A DNA stretch of 64,000 nucleotides from Liquidambar formosana. Taxonomy: Eukaryota; Streptophyta; Magnoliopsida; Saxifragales; Altingiaceae. Made by a program: the position numbers and the translations under genes. Every line of letters begins with the position of its first letter. Position 1 is the stretch's first letter. Below, in pieces: positions 48,003 through 60,388 of this stretch. The stretch covers positions 9,091,991 to 9,155,990 of the forward strand of contig CM077827.1 of NCBI GenBank assembly GCA_039720395.1. Direction: 5' to 3'. The notes under the pieces were generated by a model. The model saw only the letters and a list, made by a program, of their open reading frames with translations. It was not told the origin of the DNA and made no database searches.

Positions 48003-48104
48003 TGTAACACCCCAACCTAAGCATTGAAAAGACAATGTTGAAAAGCCATACACATGGACAAGTTAGAGTATGAAAACTGCAGAAGACTTAGTTAAAGATT
48101 CAGG

Positions 48105-48135
<31 letters not shown>

Positions 48136-50200
48136 AATGATAATAAAGATTGTACTAGCTCATCAATAACATTAAACCAAAAATCAATATGAAATGCCGT
48201 GCTCATGCATTTATAAATATGTAAGACCAAGCTATCATGCCACCCCAAGGTCTAACCTCAAATCCATACATTCAGTTGTCCGCCTAAACCCTCAACCTTT
48301 ACCTAAGAATTTGCGTGGAATGCAAGGATGAGCTATGAAACCCAATAGGAATATATGTGACTTTTCAACTAATAATATAATGTTGATACATGGGATATTG
48401 AGATAAACAGTTCGAAAATCCCAAAGTAGTAAACATGTTTTCCAATCAATTATGTGTGGGTTTTCATTTCATATCCAAATATCGTTTCTAAAACTATGGT
48501 TCATTCAATATATATCTATTCTTACCCCCAAGATAGGGAGGTTAAAAACCGTATCACCCATCGCTGACTCTCAGGCTAACCAACCCGACGCCAACCAAGA
48601 AAATAGCCACACCATGGGCTCTTCCTCTAGAGTTTTGGAGTTTTCACCCTAGGGTTCATAACCCATACTTGTTCACTTATGAGAGTATTCTCAACCAAGA
48701 CTGTAGGCCCTAGCCTGCGTGATACAATCCAAGACCTGTGGTCTCCACAAAATAGTACCATGAACCAAGTATATCCAATAACATTTTTCATAAATCGTGT
48801 GAGGCATAACTTTTAAGCAATATTTCATAATAACATGCTCGAAGCAATTTTCATAGTATAAAAACTTCACGATAGTCAATATGCCTCAAAGTTCACAATA
48901 ATAATCACCACACATCATGTTATATTCCACGTATCATATTTTCAATTTAAATTCAAGATCATCATTAATTTAGAAAAGTATGTTGAATAAAACACATTAC
49001 ACAACAAGGAGAGAGATCACAACTCCTACTTCGGTTCGCTAGTAAAACCAAACCCAAGTCCCCACATGTGATAACACCAATGATGTCAACGCAATGCTAA
49101 ATGCTAATGCACCCTAAGGTCCTCTGAGGACCAACCAAAATCTGATGATAATGCATATGTACAATATTTAAGGTTTCCACGTCAAATAAAATAATAAAAT
49201 ATACTCAAATTGATTATTCAAGGAGAGGTCAAAATAATTTTTGGAATACTTTCTATAATTTTTGGGAATGATAAACATGCAATTTTCTGAAATTTTCTGA
49301 TATTTTTCTAGTAAAATATAATATTGGTCAAAAGGTCAAACATGGTCAAAACAAGGTCAAATTGGCCAACATGGGTTTTAAAATGTCAAATTATATTTTG
49401 AAGTTTTTTTTTTTTTTTTTTTGGGAAATTTTCTCTAATTTTTGGAATTTTAGAAGGTTTTTTTTTTTTTTTTCTTTGGGAATTTTAGAAACTAAGAAAA
49501 TAGGTCAAAAGTCAAAATTAGTCAACTATTGGTCAAATTTGGTCAACAAGGATCCTGCAAAGTGGGGCTCACTGTGGCGAGTCAAACAGTCAAACGTGAG
49601 CCTCATAGGGTCAACCTACTGCCTTCAAAAGCATGGGAACACGATATGCGTAGGTGAGTGCACCACACTGGATCACAACCCATTATAAATGGTCCTTGCA
49701 AAAACTAACGAAATGATACGGGTTTTGAGGTTAAAGATTCGGGTTTCACAGACAAAAAATCTGCAATTTCTTAAAACGTGAAGCTATGGTCAATTTTAGC
49801 AAAAACTACCATCTTAAATGGGTTCCTAGAACCCAAAAACGTAGGTTAAGGTCACATACACTAACCCAACTTAGGAAATGAGCATATAACATGCTATACA
49901 CATATGGGTACATACATATACAGATCAACCGAATAGCAAGAAGGGTGAGGTTCTTACCTCACCGAGAGAGCTCCACGAGCTCAGACCACAAGCCTACTCC
50001 CAACTCTCCTCTTCTTCTTCCTTCCTTCTCGATCTCCTCTCAAGCTCTCCATCTGTCTCTCCGCCTCTCGGTTGCTCTCTAAATGTAGAAGAAACAAAAC
50101 TGAAAATGAAGGGATGGGAAAGCACCGGTTGTGCAGGTGTAGGGGCATGGGTTGTGTACTTAGTCTAGACATAGATTAGGTGAGTTGTCACTCACATGGG
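48003..50200 (-). mobile_element. Partial LTR of a Ty3-gypsy-like element (right end unresolved)
   Basis: The left end TGTAACACCCCAACCTAAG has the form of the end of the 22913-25433 LTR. The segment contains many GGTCAAA words (49320-49560), and a TTACCTCACCGAGAGAGCTC then CT-rich leader (49955-50080), in the same order as in that LTR (minus orientation). No TG...CA right end or target duplication matching ATTAT (47998-48002) was found, and the T-run at about 50218-50236 may mark the break. Confidence 0.55.
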
Positions 50201-50249
50201 TTGCATTCTTCTCCTCTTTTTTTTTTTTTTTTTTTTGGGCGCAAATATA

Positions 50250-50455
50250 CTTGTGTTGCATTCATACTTTCATAGTGATTCATTAGAGAACTGAGCTCTT
50301 GAAAATTGAATCGAAAGGCCACTGCAGCAAGGCTGCAACAGCCAGTTAGCGAATGCCACATGGGAGTGCATTCATTAGAGAACCGGGCTCTTGAAATTGA
50401 ATTGGAGGATGTATGCAAGGCTGCGACAGCCAGCCAGTGAATCCATCAGTGGGGC
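50250..50455. repeat. Two-copy repeat, about 100 bp
   Basis: TTCATTAGAGAAC(T/C)G.GCTCTTGAAA, GCAAGGCTGC.ACAGCCAG and (A/G)CGAATGCC / GTGAATCC occur twice in direct order with about 90% or lower similarity. Non-coding. Confidence 0.7.
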
Positions 50456-51093
50456 CATGGGTCTATGTGGGGAATTGTAACACGAATCTAGCCCAATTAA
50501 TTGTCCCCCAATTTTATTATTTTTTTATGGGTGAACTGGACTCTTTAGAAATGTTGAACAGAACAATTGAACAATTTTTTTTTTTTTTTTTTTTTGTGAT
50601 AGAAAAAAAATTTTGAACTTTTAAATAAAATAACGGGTAAATATTACAGTTCAGCTGGAAAGAAGAATGTTACTTTTGATAATGGGCCAATCACTTATAT
50701 CAGCCCATTTGGAGTCATGCTCCCCCAGCCTTCTACTTCTGCCCCAAGTCCATTTGAGGATGAACTAAGTTATGTGCCTTGATGTTGGTCTCCACAAAGC
50801 CCAAAATGCCATCCCAATTTAGAACAATGGACACGAATAAAGAGCTCCTTTAACATTAAAAGATTAAAATAAAAAATAAAAAATAAAAAGCTTTTACAAG
50901 TGAAAGATCAAAAATGTTCTCACGTTGCAATTTGAGCAATTTTATGCAGCCCAACTCTTTTAGGTCCTACTTCGATTCCCATAAAACCATATGGGTGTTT
51001 ATATGAGAAAATTAGGACAATTGAGGGTTGGAAGTTTTGGGAGTTGGGACACACTATTTTCTTTGAATTTTTTTTTTTTAACACAACTCAATA
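50456..51093. other. Intergenic, no gene seen
   Basis: T-runs and A-rich words only; no supported frame. Confidence 0.55.
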
Positions 51094-51102
51094 TTTATTG
51101 AT

Positions 51103-51268
51103 GGGTGATGCTACTTTGTCCTATACTTTTGTCCTACACTTTATCCTATTAAATGTATTTGGGAAGGTAAGGTTGTGGAACCCACTAATATAATTAAACC
51201 CTTACCTTCTCAAATACACTAGTAGAACAAAATATAGGGTAAAAGTGTGGGGCAAGATAGCATTACCT
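51103..51268. mobile_element. Hairpin MITE, 166 bp, with TTTATTGAT target duplication
   Basis: Inverted arms GGGTGATGCTACTTTGTCCT and AGGTAATGCTATCTTGCCCC (complemented right end) pair for about 80 bp. TTTATTGAT flanks it exactly at 51094-51102 and 51269-51277. An 8-9-bp duplication fits the hAT or Mutator superfamilies. Confidence 0.9.
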
Positions 51269-51277
51269 TTTATTGAT

Positions 51278-52044
51278 ATTAGGAAGATTATGAACAAGGG
51301 AAATTTCTATCCATTGTTGAAAAAATAATAATATTTTTTTATTGGGTTTAAAAGAGAGTCCAATGGGCCTTTGGGTATACAACGGGGTAGCCCATCTCCA
51401 TTCCCCTTCCCCTTACCGTTACTGGCTCATGCACTTGTGAGCCATAGAATCATACCAAAGCTTTGACTTTGTTTGGATATCGAAAAAGAGAGAGGGAAAT
51501 GAGGGAAAGAAAATTATCGACATTGCCTATAGAAAGAAAATATTTTTAAAAACTTTCAAGTATTTTCCTTTTAAATTTAGGAATTTACTTTGTATGATAA
51601 ATAGTTAGGAAGGAAATTTGAATTACTCGGGAAATTAAATACCATGATTCGCTTATTATTATGCTGATATGATAAGAGGGTCATCTCCATTTACTTGATG
51701 AAGTGGACATACATAATCATAATTATGGATTTCCTTTGAATTTTGTTATGGTTTGTGCAATGCTATATTATTAGATTTCTATAGTATTTTCTCAAGATGA
51801 TTAATGGTTACTAGGACTCATATCTTAAGAAGTGCAAATTCCTCTTGGTGCTAGCCAATTAACTGTCGATGGATCAATGGGGGGTGTTTTTGTTGTCTTG
51901 AAACCACATTTTTGGTGCAACAAGTGTTCTATGAACACCAAAACAGTACATAAATGTGATAAATTAAAATATGCTCTAACATAGCATTACCACCTTCAAT
52001 GGTAATTAATGGACGTTTAATTATTCAGCATGTCTCATGCAGTT

Positions 52045-52045
<1 letters not shown>
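51278..52045. other. Intergenic, no gene seen
   Basis: Ordinary AT-rich sequence without conserved frames or element ends. Confidence 0.55.
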
Positions 52046-52101
<56 letters not shown>

Positions 52102-52279
52102 CATACACAGTTATGTTTCTATCAGTATGTGTTGATATAAGTTATATCAGCATCATGCATTGAGGGTTGTACCCCTTGCATTGGTCCAATGTACCTCATA
52201 TCCCACTAATGCATAAGGTACAACTCCTAATGCGGGTGTTGATATGAGTTTTATCAGCACGTGCTTACCTGATCATCAT

Positions 52280-52321
<42 letters not shown>
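52046..52321. mobile_element. Hairpin MITE (52127-52265) between two (TA)n tracts
   Basis: The arm TGATATAAGTTATATCAGCA ... GGGTTGTACCCCTTGCATTGG pairs with the complemented right arm (TGCTGATAAAACTCATATCA ... AGTTGTACCTTATGCATTAG). (TA)n runs at 52046-52092 and 52282-52321 flank it, as expected for an element targeting TA. Decayed relatives are at 17286-17345 and 27910-28010. Confidence 0.85.
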
Positions 52322-52323
<2 letters not shown>

Positions 52324-52339
52324 CTTTTGTTAAACAACC

Positions 52340-53315
52340 CAATGCTTACCAGAGTTGTGCGGGTTAGAATCTGACCTCGAACATTGATGAAGTTCCTAGA
52401 GCTAATTCGGGTGTCAGAAGGGTGGCCAAGGTGGGTTTGGCCAAGCCCCCTCCAATGCCCCTCCGATACTTAAGCACTATATATTTTGGAGGAGGAAGGA
52501 AGAAGAAGATAAAGGTTTAGGGTTTTTGGGTACTGTTCATCCCAACTTACTATATTTGGCTACGTCATATTGCTTTTATACCCTTCTGTACAGATTAACC
52601 TGGTTAGGTTTAATAATCGCTTGGGTTAGGTTAGTGCTGACCAAGGTTAATCTTGTAACCGTCTGACCATGATTTGTCAGATGTGGTGAACTGGCTAACT
52701 TGAGTTAGATACAACTGTTTACATGTGGCTGAATGAGTTACTGGATTCCCGTGCTGGGAAGGGCCAGTGATTTGTTGACCTGAATTTCCTTTCTTGCTGA
52801 GATGGTTAGCTTGGGTTGAGTCATAAAGACTTTGCTTCCCTTCAGATTTGGACTGCTGGGCTGAGATAATTGAGCTGAGAAACCAAGCCGGATTTATCCC
52901 ACACAAGTTATTGTGCTCCGAATTTCACCATAGAAAGCTCAAATCTCTAGCTCTAATACCAAATGATGTATTTTACCAAAAAATTCAGTTGGAAAATAAA
53001 GGAAAATGAGAGAAATTGAAAGAAAATGAAATCAAACTTTGATTTCAAGCGAGTGAAAAAGGCAAAAAGCTCTCTAAATCACAACCTGTTATGATGTCAA
53101 AAACTGAAGATAACTCTCTAACAACCTATTTCTAAAACAATAAAATGTTGTGAAATGTCTAAACAACCCTCTAACCAAGTTAGCTAACTTCCAACCAACT
53201 AAAGGAAATATTAACTACATTTTAGAATTTAGAATCATCTAGGAACAAAATACAAACGAAATAAATTGAAATATGCTACTGAAATCTATTGGATATAAAG
53301 ACATGGCCTGCATCA
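52340..53315 (-). mobile_element. Copia-like 5' LTR with primer-binding site and leader fragment
   Basis: A 352-bp block (52964-53315) has TGATG...CATCA termini. Immediately inside it, on the minus strand, is TTTGGTATTAGAGCTAGAG, which matches the initiator-methionine tRNA primer site (TGGTATCAGAGC) of Ty1-copia elements except for one base. The interior to about 52340 is leader-like, with a 91-codon frame that has no gag motif I recognise. The rest of the element and its 3' LTR are absent. Confidence 0.72.
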
Positions 53316-53370
53316 CATAGTTTTAGTATGTTTAAAACGCACTAGCTAAAATTGTTTTAACACATCGTCA

Positions 53371-53497
53371 ATTGCCTTGGGTCTAATGGCATGTCACATC
53401 CCAATAGGGGTGTGGGGTTTATGGAGGTCTTGATTTCGATTCCGTGTGAGTGTGTATGTGTTCTCCTATCATTTGGCAAAAAAAAAAAAAAAGAAAG
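53371..53497 (+). mobile_element. Probable SINE (tRNA-like, A-tailed)
   Basis: GCCTTGGGTCTAATGGCATG (A-box-like) and GGTCTTGATTTCGATTCC (B-box-like) are followed by a short T/G-rich body and an A-run (53479-53492). No clean target duplication. Different family from the SINE at 8628. Confidence 0.5.
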
Positions 53498-53922
53498 TGT
53501 TTTGATGCATCTTAAAGATATGTATATTATTTGAATTTGCATTTACTCAATTTTAGACTTCCTTTTCGTCTCATGGTTGATTACTTGCTTTGTCACCGTC
53601 ATCTGCCAATCTATTGGTTTAATCGAAATCAGGAAGGGTTTCTATTAGGATGCAAAGTGAAACCTCTTTGCTCACAAATAGATGGACTAGTAGCAAATAA
53701 TATCTTCCTAGCTTGCATATTCGTGGGACTCAATTTCATTTAGAAAAGCTTATCTCTATCTTTCAGTAACTGAATGGAAAGTTCTTTATAAAAGGACTCT
53801 AGAATCAGATGCACTGGCATCAATCAACTCCTTGAGTTGCTTCTTTAGCTGTGGTAGTTTAGGGGGAGCCATTTTTAAGACATGAAAACTCTTCATTGGC
53901 CGCATGATAACAAGTTTAACTT
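53498..53922. other. Intergenic, no gene recognised
   Basis: A 70-codon plus-strand frame (53531-53743) is the longest; it has no motif I recognise and no splice support. Confidence 0.45.
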
Positions 53923-53927
53923 CCAAC

Positions 53928-55110
53928 TATTGGGAATCAAACAAGAGGAAAAAATAGAAGTGCTGAATATAAAAATTTTTCCTTTGATCCCCTAACCCAT
54001 GAATCTAACTATACATAACACAAAATCAAACCCTAACTATGAAGAGGGTTAGAACACTTATAGTTTTGTTGTCTTCTCCTTTTTGCTCCAAGCTCTGACT
54101 TCGGACAGCGGTGAATGAGCAGCCCAAGCGTGCTGCCTCCAACGGTATCCACACCTAGCTGGGGCTTCAAGTCTTTTCCACCTTTTCCTTGTTGTTGCTA
54201 GTGTAGGAGAAGAGAGGAGAGAGAGAGAGGGAGGCTGGAAAATTTTGGCCAGCCCTTGGGGAGTTCAACTTATGATGATGTCACACATCAAAGTGTGACT
54301 TATATAGTCCACACTCAAGGGGGCCGGCCCTAGGGGGAAACCCTATTAGGGTTTTATGCAATTTCTCTAAATTGCACAATAACCCCTATAAATTATATCA
54401 AATATAAATAAGCCACAAAAAACTATTCTTTTATTCACTCTTACCCTTTCTCTCATAGACTTTAAAGCTCATCTTGCATGATCAGTGTGTGACCCATTGG
54501 GTTCACATCATCAAGTAGTAGGAATAGCACGAGGTTTGCACAATGGGACTCTTTCCATTTAGGGTTTAATTGGAACTCCTTCCAATTCCCTAATTGATTA
54601 TAACTCACTTATATCAATTAGGGCTTCTACTAACCATGAATAACACCTAGCATATGGTTCATGGTGTTGTCCTTAATGAAGTGAATAAGATCTTACATTG
54701 AACCCTTCTATTATAGTTTATAGGTTACAATTACATCCTTCCATTTACACAATGTCTCCAATTGAACCAATAGGACATGGAAGTCTGTCCAGTCCCTAGT
54801 TCAATTACTTTATACTCATTCATAGATATCAACTCAATAATGAACTTATGGAAACTCCTTTCCATATTCATATTGCCATGGCCATGGACTGAATGAGTTA
54901 TATTATGAATGCTATATGAGACATTCTCTCCCTTTTTTCCGAGAGTAATGGATTTCTTGTTGATCACTCACATGTCTTCATACACATAGCAATAGGGCCA
55001 ATGAACACCCTTACAGACCCTTGAATAGGGTCTGCACTTATTGTTATCAAACTTCTAAAGTTACATGCATAAGGCAACTATGGTGTCTCAGGTCTAAGGA
55101 TTACTTGTAC
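53928..55110 (-). mobile_element. 3' LTR of the LARD, truncated
   Basis: Begins TATTGGGAATC (first bases changed from TGTTGGG in the partner). It aligns with 57875 to about 59062. The remaining ~465 bp of the LTR, i.e. its upstream U3 part on the minus strand, and any polypurine tract are missing. At the break ACTATGGTGTCTCAGGTCTA is repeated (about 55077 and 55112). Confidence 0.88.
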
Positions 55111-55138
55111 CACTATGGTGTCTCAGGTCTAAGGATTA

Positions 55139-57862
55139 CATGTTAGTTTCTTAGAATACTTCCCTAGTTAAGTTAAACCCATTATTCACACAGGTGTGTT
55201 TCACCAAATATATACCTCACATGTAAGTTTCTTGGTATATACTAGCTTAAGCACCCCATAATATCTCATATATGATAGTTTCAAGTAATGTCTTTAATAT
55301 GGGTAGCTCTTACATGTCTGTAGCCAGGTACCCACATTAAGGGACGTTAGATGATCCTATAATAATGGAAGGCAATGAAGAATCCATTCCCTAATGTATT
55401 CTCTATTTCCAACTTAATATTAAAAAGAGGGGCTTTAAGGGTCTCATCAAATTAACTGATTTAACATACATCTCATGCATCTAAATATAAAAAATGAACA
55501 GCATAATAATAATAATCCACTTATCGATATTAGTCCCTAAAAGGAGACATATAATGATCTATGGATTTGGAGCTATCACTATTAATCTCATTAAAAGCTC
55601 CCACTATGATGATTATGGACTTTAAGGGGATTCAATCCATGCCATGATCCAAGGTCTAAGGTGGGTGTAGGTGATCGTAAAATAACACATTCGAAACATG
55701 TATGCTGTCATGAAGCACTTCTCTAAGCTTTCAAGTCCTTCACTCTGCTCCTTTTGCTTAATGGTCTCCACCATTGGCTTGTTGGGCTCCATCATGCTCT
55801 TTTGAGTCCACCATGCTCCTTAGTGCACTCTCGATTACGTAACATTTACATAATATAAAGAAAGAGATACATAAGGGGAATGTGGGGTACATAAGAGAAT
55901 AATAGAGAGAGAGAGGGAAGGTAGCATGCAAGCCCCAAATAATAAATTACATCACCAAAAATAAATTACAATTCTTGAAAAATATTACAACCCATTCATA
56001 AAACGGCCAATCATAATTGGTTTAAAGGGTATAGTCCATAATCATCATCCAATCACAAACATACAATCATATTGCATAATGTAAAGATAAACTGTAAGCA
56101 TTAAAACATATGGGCATTATGGTAATTCTCTTGAATGATTTACATTAATCTCATTAATGCATCCTAATCTTATTAGGTTTTAACAAAATATCCAGAATTA
56201 AATAAAGTCTTAACATTTAAGATATTTTGGTTTCAATTAATCAAATTAATTTAAACATATAAAGTTTCCTAAAATAACTCTAATATCCAATATTAGGGTT
56301 TCCTTAATTAAACAAAACAATTTCATTTAATTAAGAATTTCCAGATTTTAATTTAATCCCCAATTGTGTTTTAAACCATTTAAAACATTATAAAATTAAT
56401 CAATATTAATTAAATAATTATCATGGGAATTAAATAAAATCATTTAAATGATGAATTAGTGTATTAGGGTTTCCTAAAACCCTAAACCCTAACTGCATAA
56501 CCCTAAACCCTAAATGCAAGCCCTAATCATTAAATGCCTTATGATTGGTCATTTAATGTCCAATCATTAAAACCCTAGGTTCATACGATATTTAATAAAA
56601 GGGATTAGGGTTTAATTAATGCCGAATAGGGTTTTAATTACCCTTAATTAATTACACTAATTAGGGTTTCCAAAACCCTAACTCTAGACATCATTAATGG
56701 TATTAATTATGCCCTAACAACTAATAACCATGATTGGTCATTTAATGACCAATCATTAACTCTTAATTTAAGGTAATTAATATTCCAATTAGGGTTTTAA
56801 TTAATGCCATAATGAAATTAGGGTTTCATCATTAACTCAAAATTAGGGTTTCATCATTAACTCTATGCAGCCGCCACTACCAAGGGGCTGCTTGAGCTTG
56901 GCTAGGCTGCCATGGCCACCAACGACTGTGGGAGGCCATGGCCAGCCATGGGAGAACATCCTAGGGGTGTGTGCTAAGCCTTTGGACACGTGAGAAGTGG
57001 TCCAAGTGGCTGCCTTCATCCAAATCAATTAGGGTTTCCAAAACCCATTACTGGCGCCATTGTTGCAGACCTTCAAGGTCACAATTGCTTTTAAAACCTT
57101 ATCAATTCGACTCCTCCATTGAAACCAGCTTTTGTATCATGTCCCTACATGAAATACTAAGCTAATAGAAGAGGTTTGGATGATCAGATCATCACCAATT
57201 GTTCTAAACAATTAAAACAACAGTAGGCTGCCCAGAATTTGACAGCAACTATCCATGGTCAGAAATTGATTTAAAACCCAGCAAGATGAATGAATTAAGC
57301 TATCAAACGAATTTTCCCAGTATCCAACATGTCTTAGGAAACTAATGCAATTGGTTTCATGCAATTTGGAGTTCCCTAACTCAAGTTCTAATCAAAACTC
57401 CATTGATGACTTTTCTGCAGAAAAATTCTGCTTTGCTGTTCATGAAAAATTTTCAAACTTTTTGAATCTTTTTCTATCAAAACCTTTTTGAAACTTAAAG
57501 AAAATCATATACACATGATATATAATGATCCTACAATGGATTTGCATCAAAAATACAGAAGCTTTGATTGAATTTAATTGCAAGAACCTCTAGGTTCTAA
57601 AACCCAGATTCAACCCTTTGAAGAAAACCAGTTTTCCTTTTTCTTCTTCTCCCAGTTCAAACCCTATGCAACCTTTGCATCAATGGTTACCTTTAACCAT
57701 GATTTAGAAGAGGAGTAGAAGAAGAATAGACCTAGGGTTCCAAACCCTAGGTTCGGCCAAAGAGAAGAACAATTATGCAGTAAAAATTTTCCAGATTTTT
57801 GAATCATTCAACTACACCATAAATTCCAGCCCATATGTATTTTGTATTATGCATAATCATGC
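55139..57862 (-). mobile_element. LARD interior, non-coding
   Basis: No conserved frames. Contains AAACCCTAA-type words at 56470-56530 and 56580-56830, CT/GA-rich leader-like sequence near the primer site, and GAGA runs at 55905. The longest frame (61 codons) matches nothing. Confidence 0.8.
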
Positions 57863-57874
57863 CTCTGATACCAC

Positions 57875-59527
57875 TGTTGGGAATCAAACAAGAGGAAAAA
57901 TAGAAGTGCGGAATATAAAAATTTTTCCTTTGATCCCCTAACCCATGAATCTAACTATACATAACACAAAATCAAACCCTAACTATGAAGAGGGTTAGAA
58001 CACTTACAGTTTTGTTGTCTTCTCCTTTTTGCTCCAAGCTCCGACTTCGAATAGTGGTGAATGAGCAGCCCAAGCGTGCTACCTCCAACGGTATCCACAC
58101 CTAGCTGGGGCTTCTAGTCCTTTCCACCTTTTCCTTGTTGTTGCTAGGGTAGGAGAAGAGAGGAGAGAGAGAGAGGGAAGCTGGAAAATTTCGACCAGCC
58201 CTTGGGGAGTTCAACTTATGATGATATCACACATCAAAGTGTGACTTATATAGTCCACACTCAAGGGGGCCGGCCCTAGGGGGAAACCTATTAGGGTTTT
58301 ATACAATTTTTCTAAATTGCACAATAACCCCTATAAATTATATCAAATATAAATAGGTCACAAAGAACTATTCTTTTATTCACTCTTACCCTTTCTCTCA
58401 TAGACTTAAAGCTCATCTTGCATGATCAGTGTGTGACCCATTGGGTTCACATCATCAAGTAGTAGCAATAGCACGAGGTGTGCACAGTGGAACTCTTTCC
58501 ATTTAGGGTTTAATTAGAACTCCTTCCAATTCCCTAATTGATTATAACTCACTTATATCAATTAGGGCTTCTACTAACTATGAATAACACCTAGCATATG
58601 GTTCATGGTGTTGTCCTTAATGAAGTGAATAAGATCTTACATAGAACCATTCTGTTATAGTTTATAAGTTACAATTACATCCTTCCATTTACACAATGTC
58701 TCCAATTGAACCAATAGGACATGAAAGTTTGTTAAGTCCCTAGTTCAATTACTTTATACTCATTCATAGATATCAACTCAACAATGAACTTATGGAAACT
58801 CCTTTCCATATTCATATTGCCATGGCCATGGACTGAATGAGTTATATTATGAATGCTATATGAGACATTCTCTCCCTTTTTCCTGAGAGTAATAGATTCC
58901 TTGTTGATCATTCACATGTTTTCGTACACATAGCAATAGGGCCAATGAACACCCTTACAGACCCTTGAATAGGGTCTGCACTTAGTGTTATCAAACTTCT
59001 AAAGCTACATGCATAAGGCAACTATGGTGTCTCAGGTCTAAGGATTACTTGTACTACTATAACATTGAGAAACTGATTGACAAGCAAGTTAAAACTCCAT
59101 TCAATTTATTTCAAATCTTTGGTTACATTCAGTGTACCTATTTTATTAATAGGCACCCATCTGTTGGTTGTAGTGTCTCCACACAAATAGCTTGAGACCA
59201 GCTATCCTCCCATAGAGTCAACCTAACAAGTGCTAGTCCTATGGTTCATTACTGTCCATCATAGTGAACTTTCAACTAAGAATGATTTAGGAGTTTAGTA
59301 CAGAAATATATTTACAGTCTCATAATTACAACTCTTTGTAATTCAATATTCTCAACTCTAACTCCTTGGACATATTATGTAAATATAAATGATGCATACA
59401 AATATAATAGAATGAGCCTTTTTATTGAATCAATAATAAATGTGACATACATAAATGAAATCAGATGATTGTTCTTTTATCCCTAAACAATCATCTCTAT
59501 GATTGGCTCTAAGGCATAACTCTAACA
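57875..59527 (-). mobile_element. 5' LTR of the LARD, complete
   Basis: Plus-strand ends TGTTGGGAATC and GGCATAACTCTAACA (TG...CA). It carries GACCCATTGGGTTCACATCA and ATAACACCTAGCATATG blocks shared with all family copies. The primer-binding site abuts it at 57863-57873. Confidence 0.92.
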
Positions 59528-60150
59528 CCAACATTAGGTTTGGTTAAAGTGGTGTATTTCTAGAGAAGATGCAAGAAGACTTTAACACATGAAATTTATT
59601 AATTTTTTATCTTAGGAGTACTACTCATCTTCTAGTATTTCTCATTATAGTCTAGCAATTATTTAACCAAACATGTCAAATTTAAAAAAAATCATGTAAC
59701 AAGAATCATGGAACCTCCAACGGTGAATAAGCGGTTCCAGTTTTAAGAAGTAAAGTGGTCCAGTGGCCAAACTGGCCAATTTGTTCGATTTGCCTCACAT
59801 CCAATGGCTTAGGGTGTGTTTGGTTCGGGGAATGGGAATGTGATTACTGGGAATGACCCATTACTTGGGAATGGGAATGTAAGGGAATGCTACCCATCCC
59901 CGCGTTTGGTTCGTGGTAATGGAAAGTGTGATTCCCACATAATATTCCCATTACCACGTTTGGTTGGGTAGGAATGTGATTCCCAAATATAGTAAATTCC
60001 CACAATACCCTTACTTTACCAAAATCAAATTTCGAAATCCACCAACACCATTTCCCCCCATCTCCTCAATCTTGCACGTCGTCCACCCAAACCTCACGAA
60101 GAGATCGAAAACCATAAACCAAGCTTCTTCCTACTGGTAGATCTACACGA

Positions 60151-60353
60151 ATGGATCGAGTAGAGTATCTTGAATTTCTTGCATACATGAGCATTTGGAG
60201 GTGTGTTGAAGCTGAAATTTAATATCGGAGGGAATCTTGTCGAACAGATCCACAACCGAACCTGGGCAAAATAATTGTTATAGAAGAAGATCGACTTCTG
60301 TTCTGTAGAAGCGTCCATTCTTTCCTTGATCTGCTTCGATTTATTGTGTTGGA
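60151..60353 (+). pseudogene. Possible 5' exon remnant of the Harbinger-like element's gene
   Basis: ATG at 60151 opens MDRVEYLEFLAYMSIWRCVE; after one TAA it continues in the same frame with YRRESCRTDPQPNLGKIIVI and FCRSVHSFLDLLRFIVLE to a donor-like GAG|GTACGA at 60354. Apart from the one stop it is open for about 68 codons. Position inside the element suggests it is what remains of its transposase or companion gene. I see no catalytic DDE motif, so identity is inferred from context only. Confidence 0.35.
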
Positions 60354-60388
60354 GGTACGAATCTGACTTATAGCTTTTAATTTCTTAT

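Larger units (their letters stand above)
53928..59527 (-). mobile_element. Non-coding LTR retrotransposon (LARD-type), family A
   Basis: The exact 5-bp duplication CCAAC lies at 53923-53927 and 59528-59532. The right LTR (57875-59527, 1653 bp) is the 5' LTR in minus orientation. Directly inside it the minus strand reads TGGTATCAGAG (57873-57863), the initiator-methionine tRNA primer site. The left LTR matches it from 53928 to about 55110 at roughly 96% in the parts I compared, then breaks off. The 2.7-kb interior has no gag or pol frame, so the element must have moved with help from a relative. Solo LTRs of this family lie at 20791-22604 and 31369-33015. Confidence 0.92.

Noticed and set aside
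49362..49688. 108-codon frame
   Set aside because: Spans T-runs and GGTCAAA repeats of a partial LTR; no domain.
56470..56530. Telomere-like AAACCCTAA words
   Set aside because: Only a few irregular copies, mixed with other sequence and lying inside the LARD interior; not a telomeric array.
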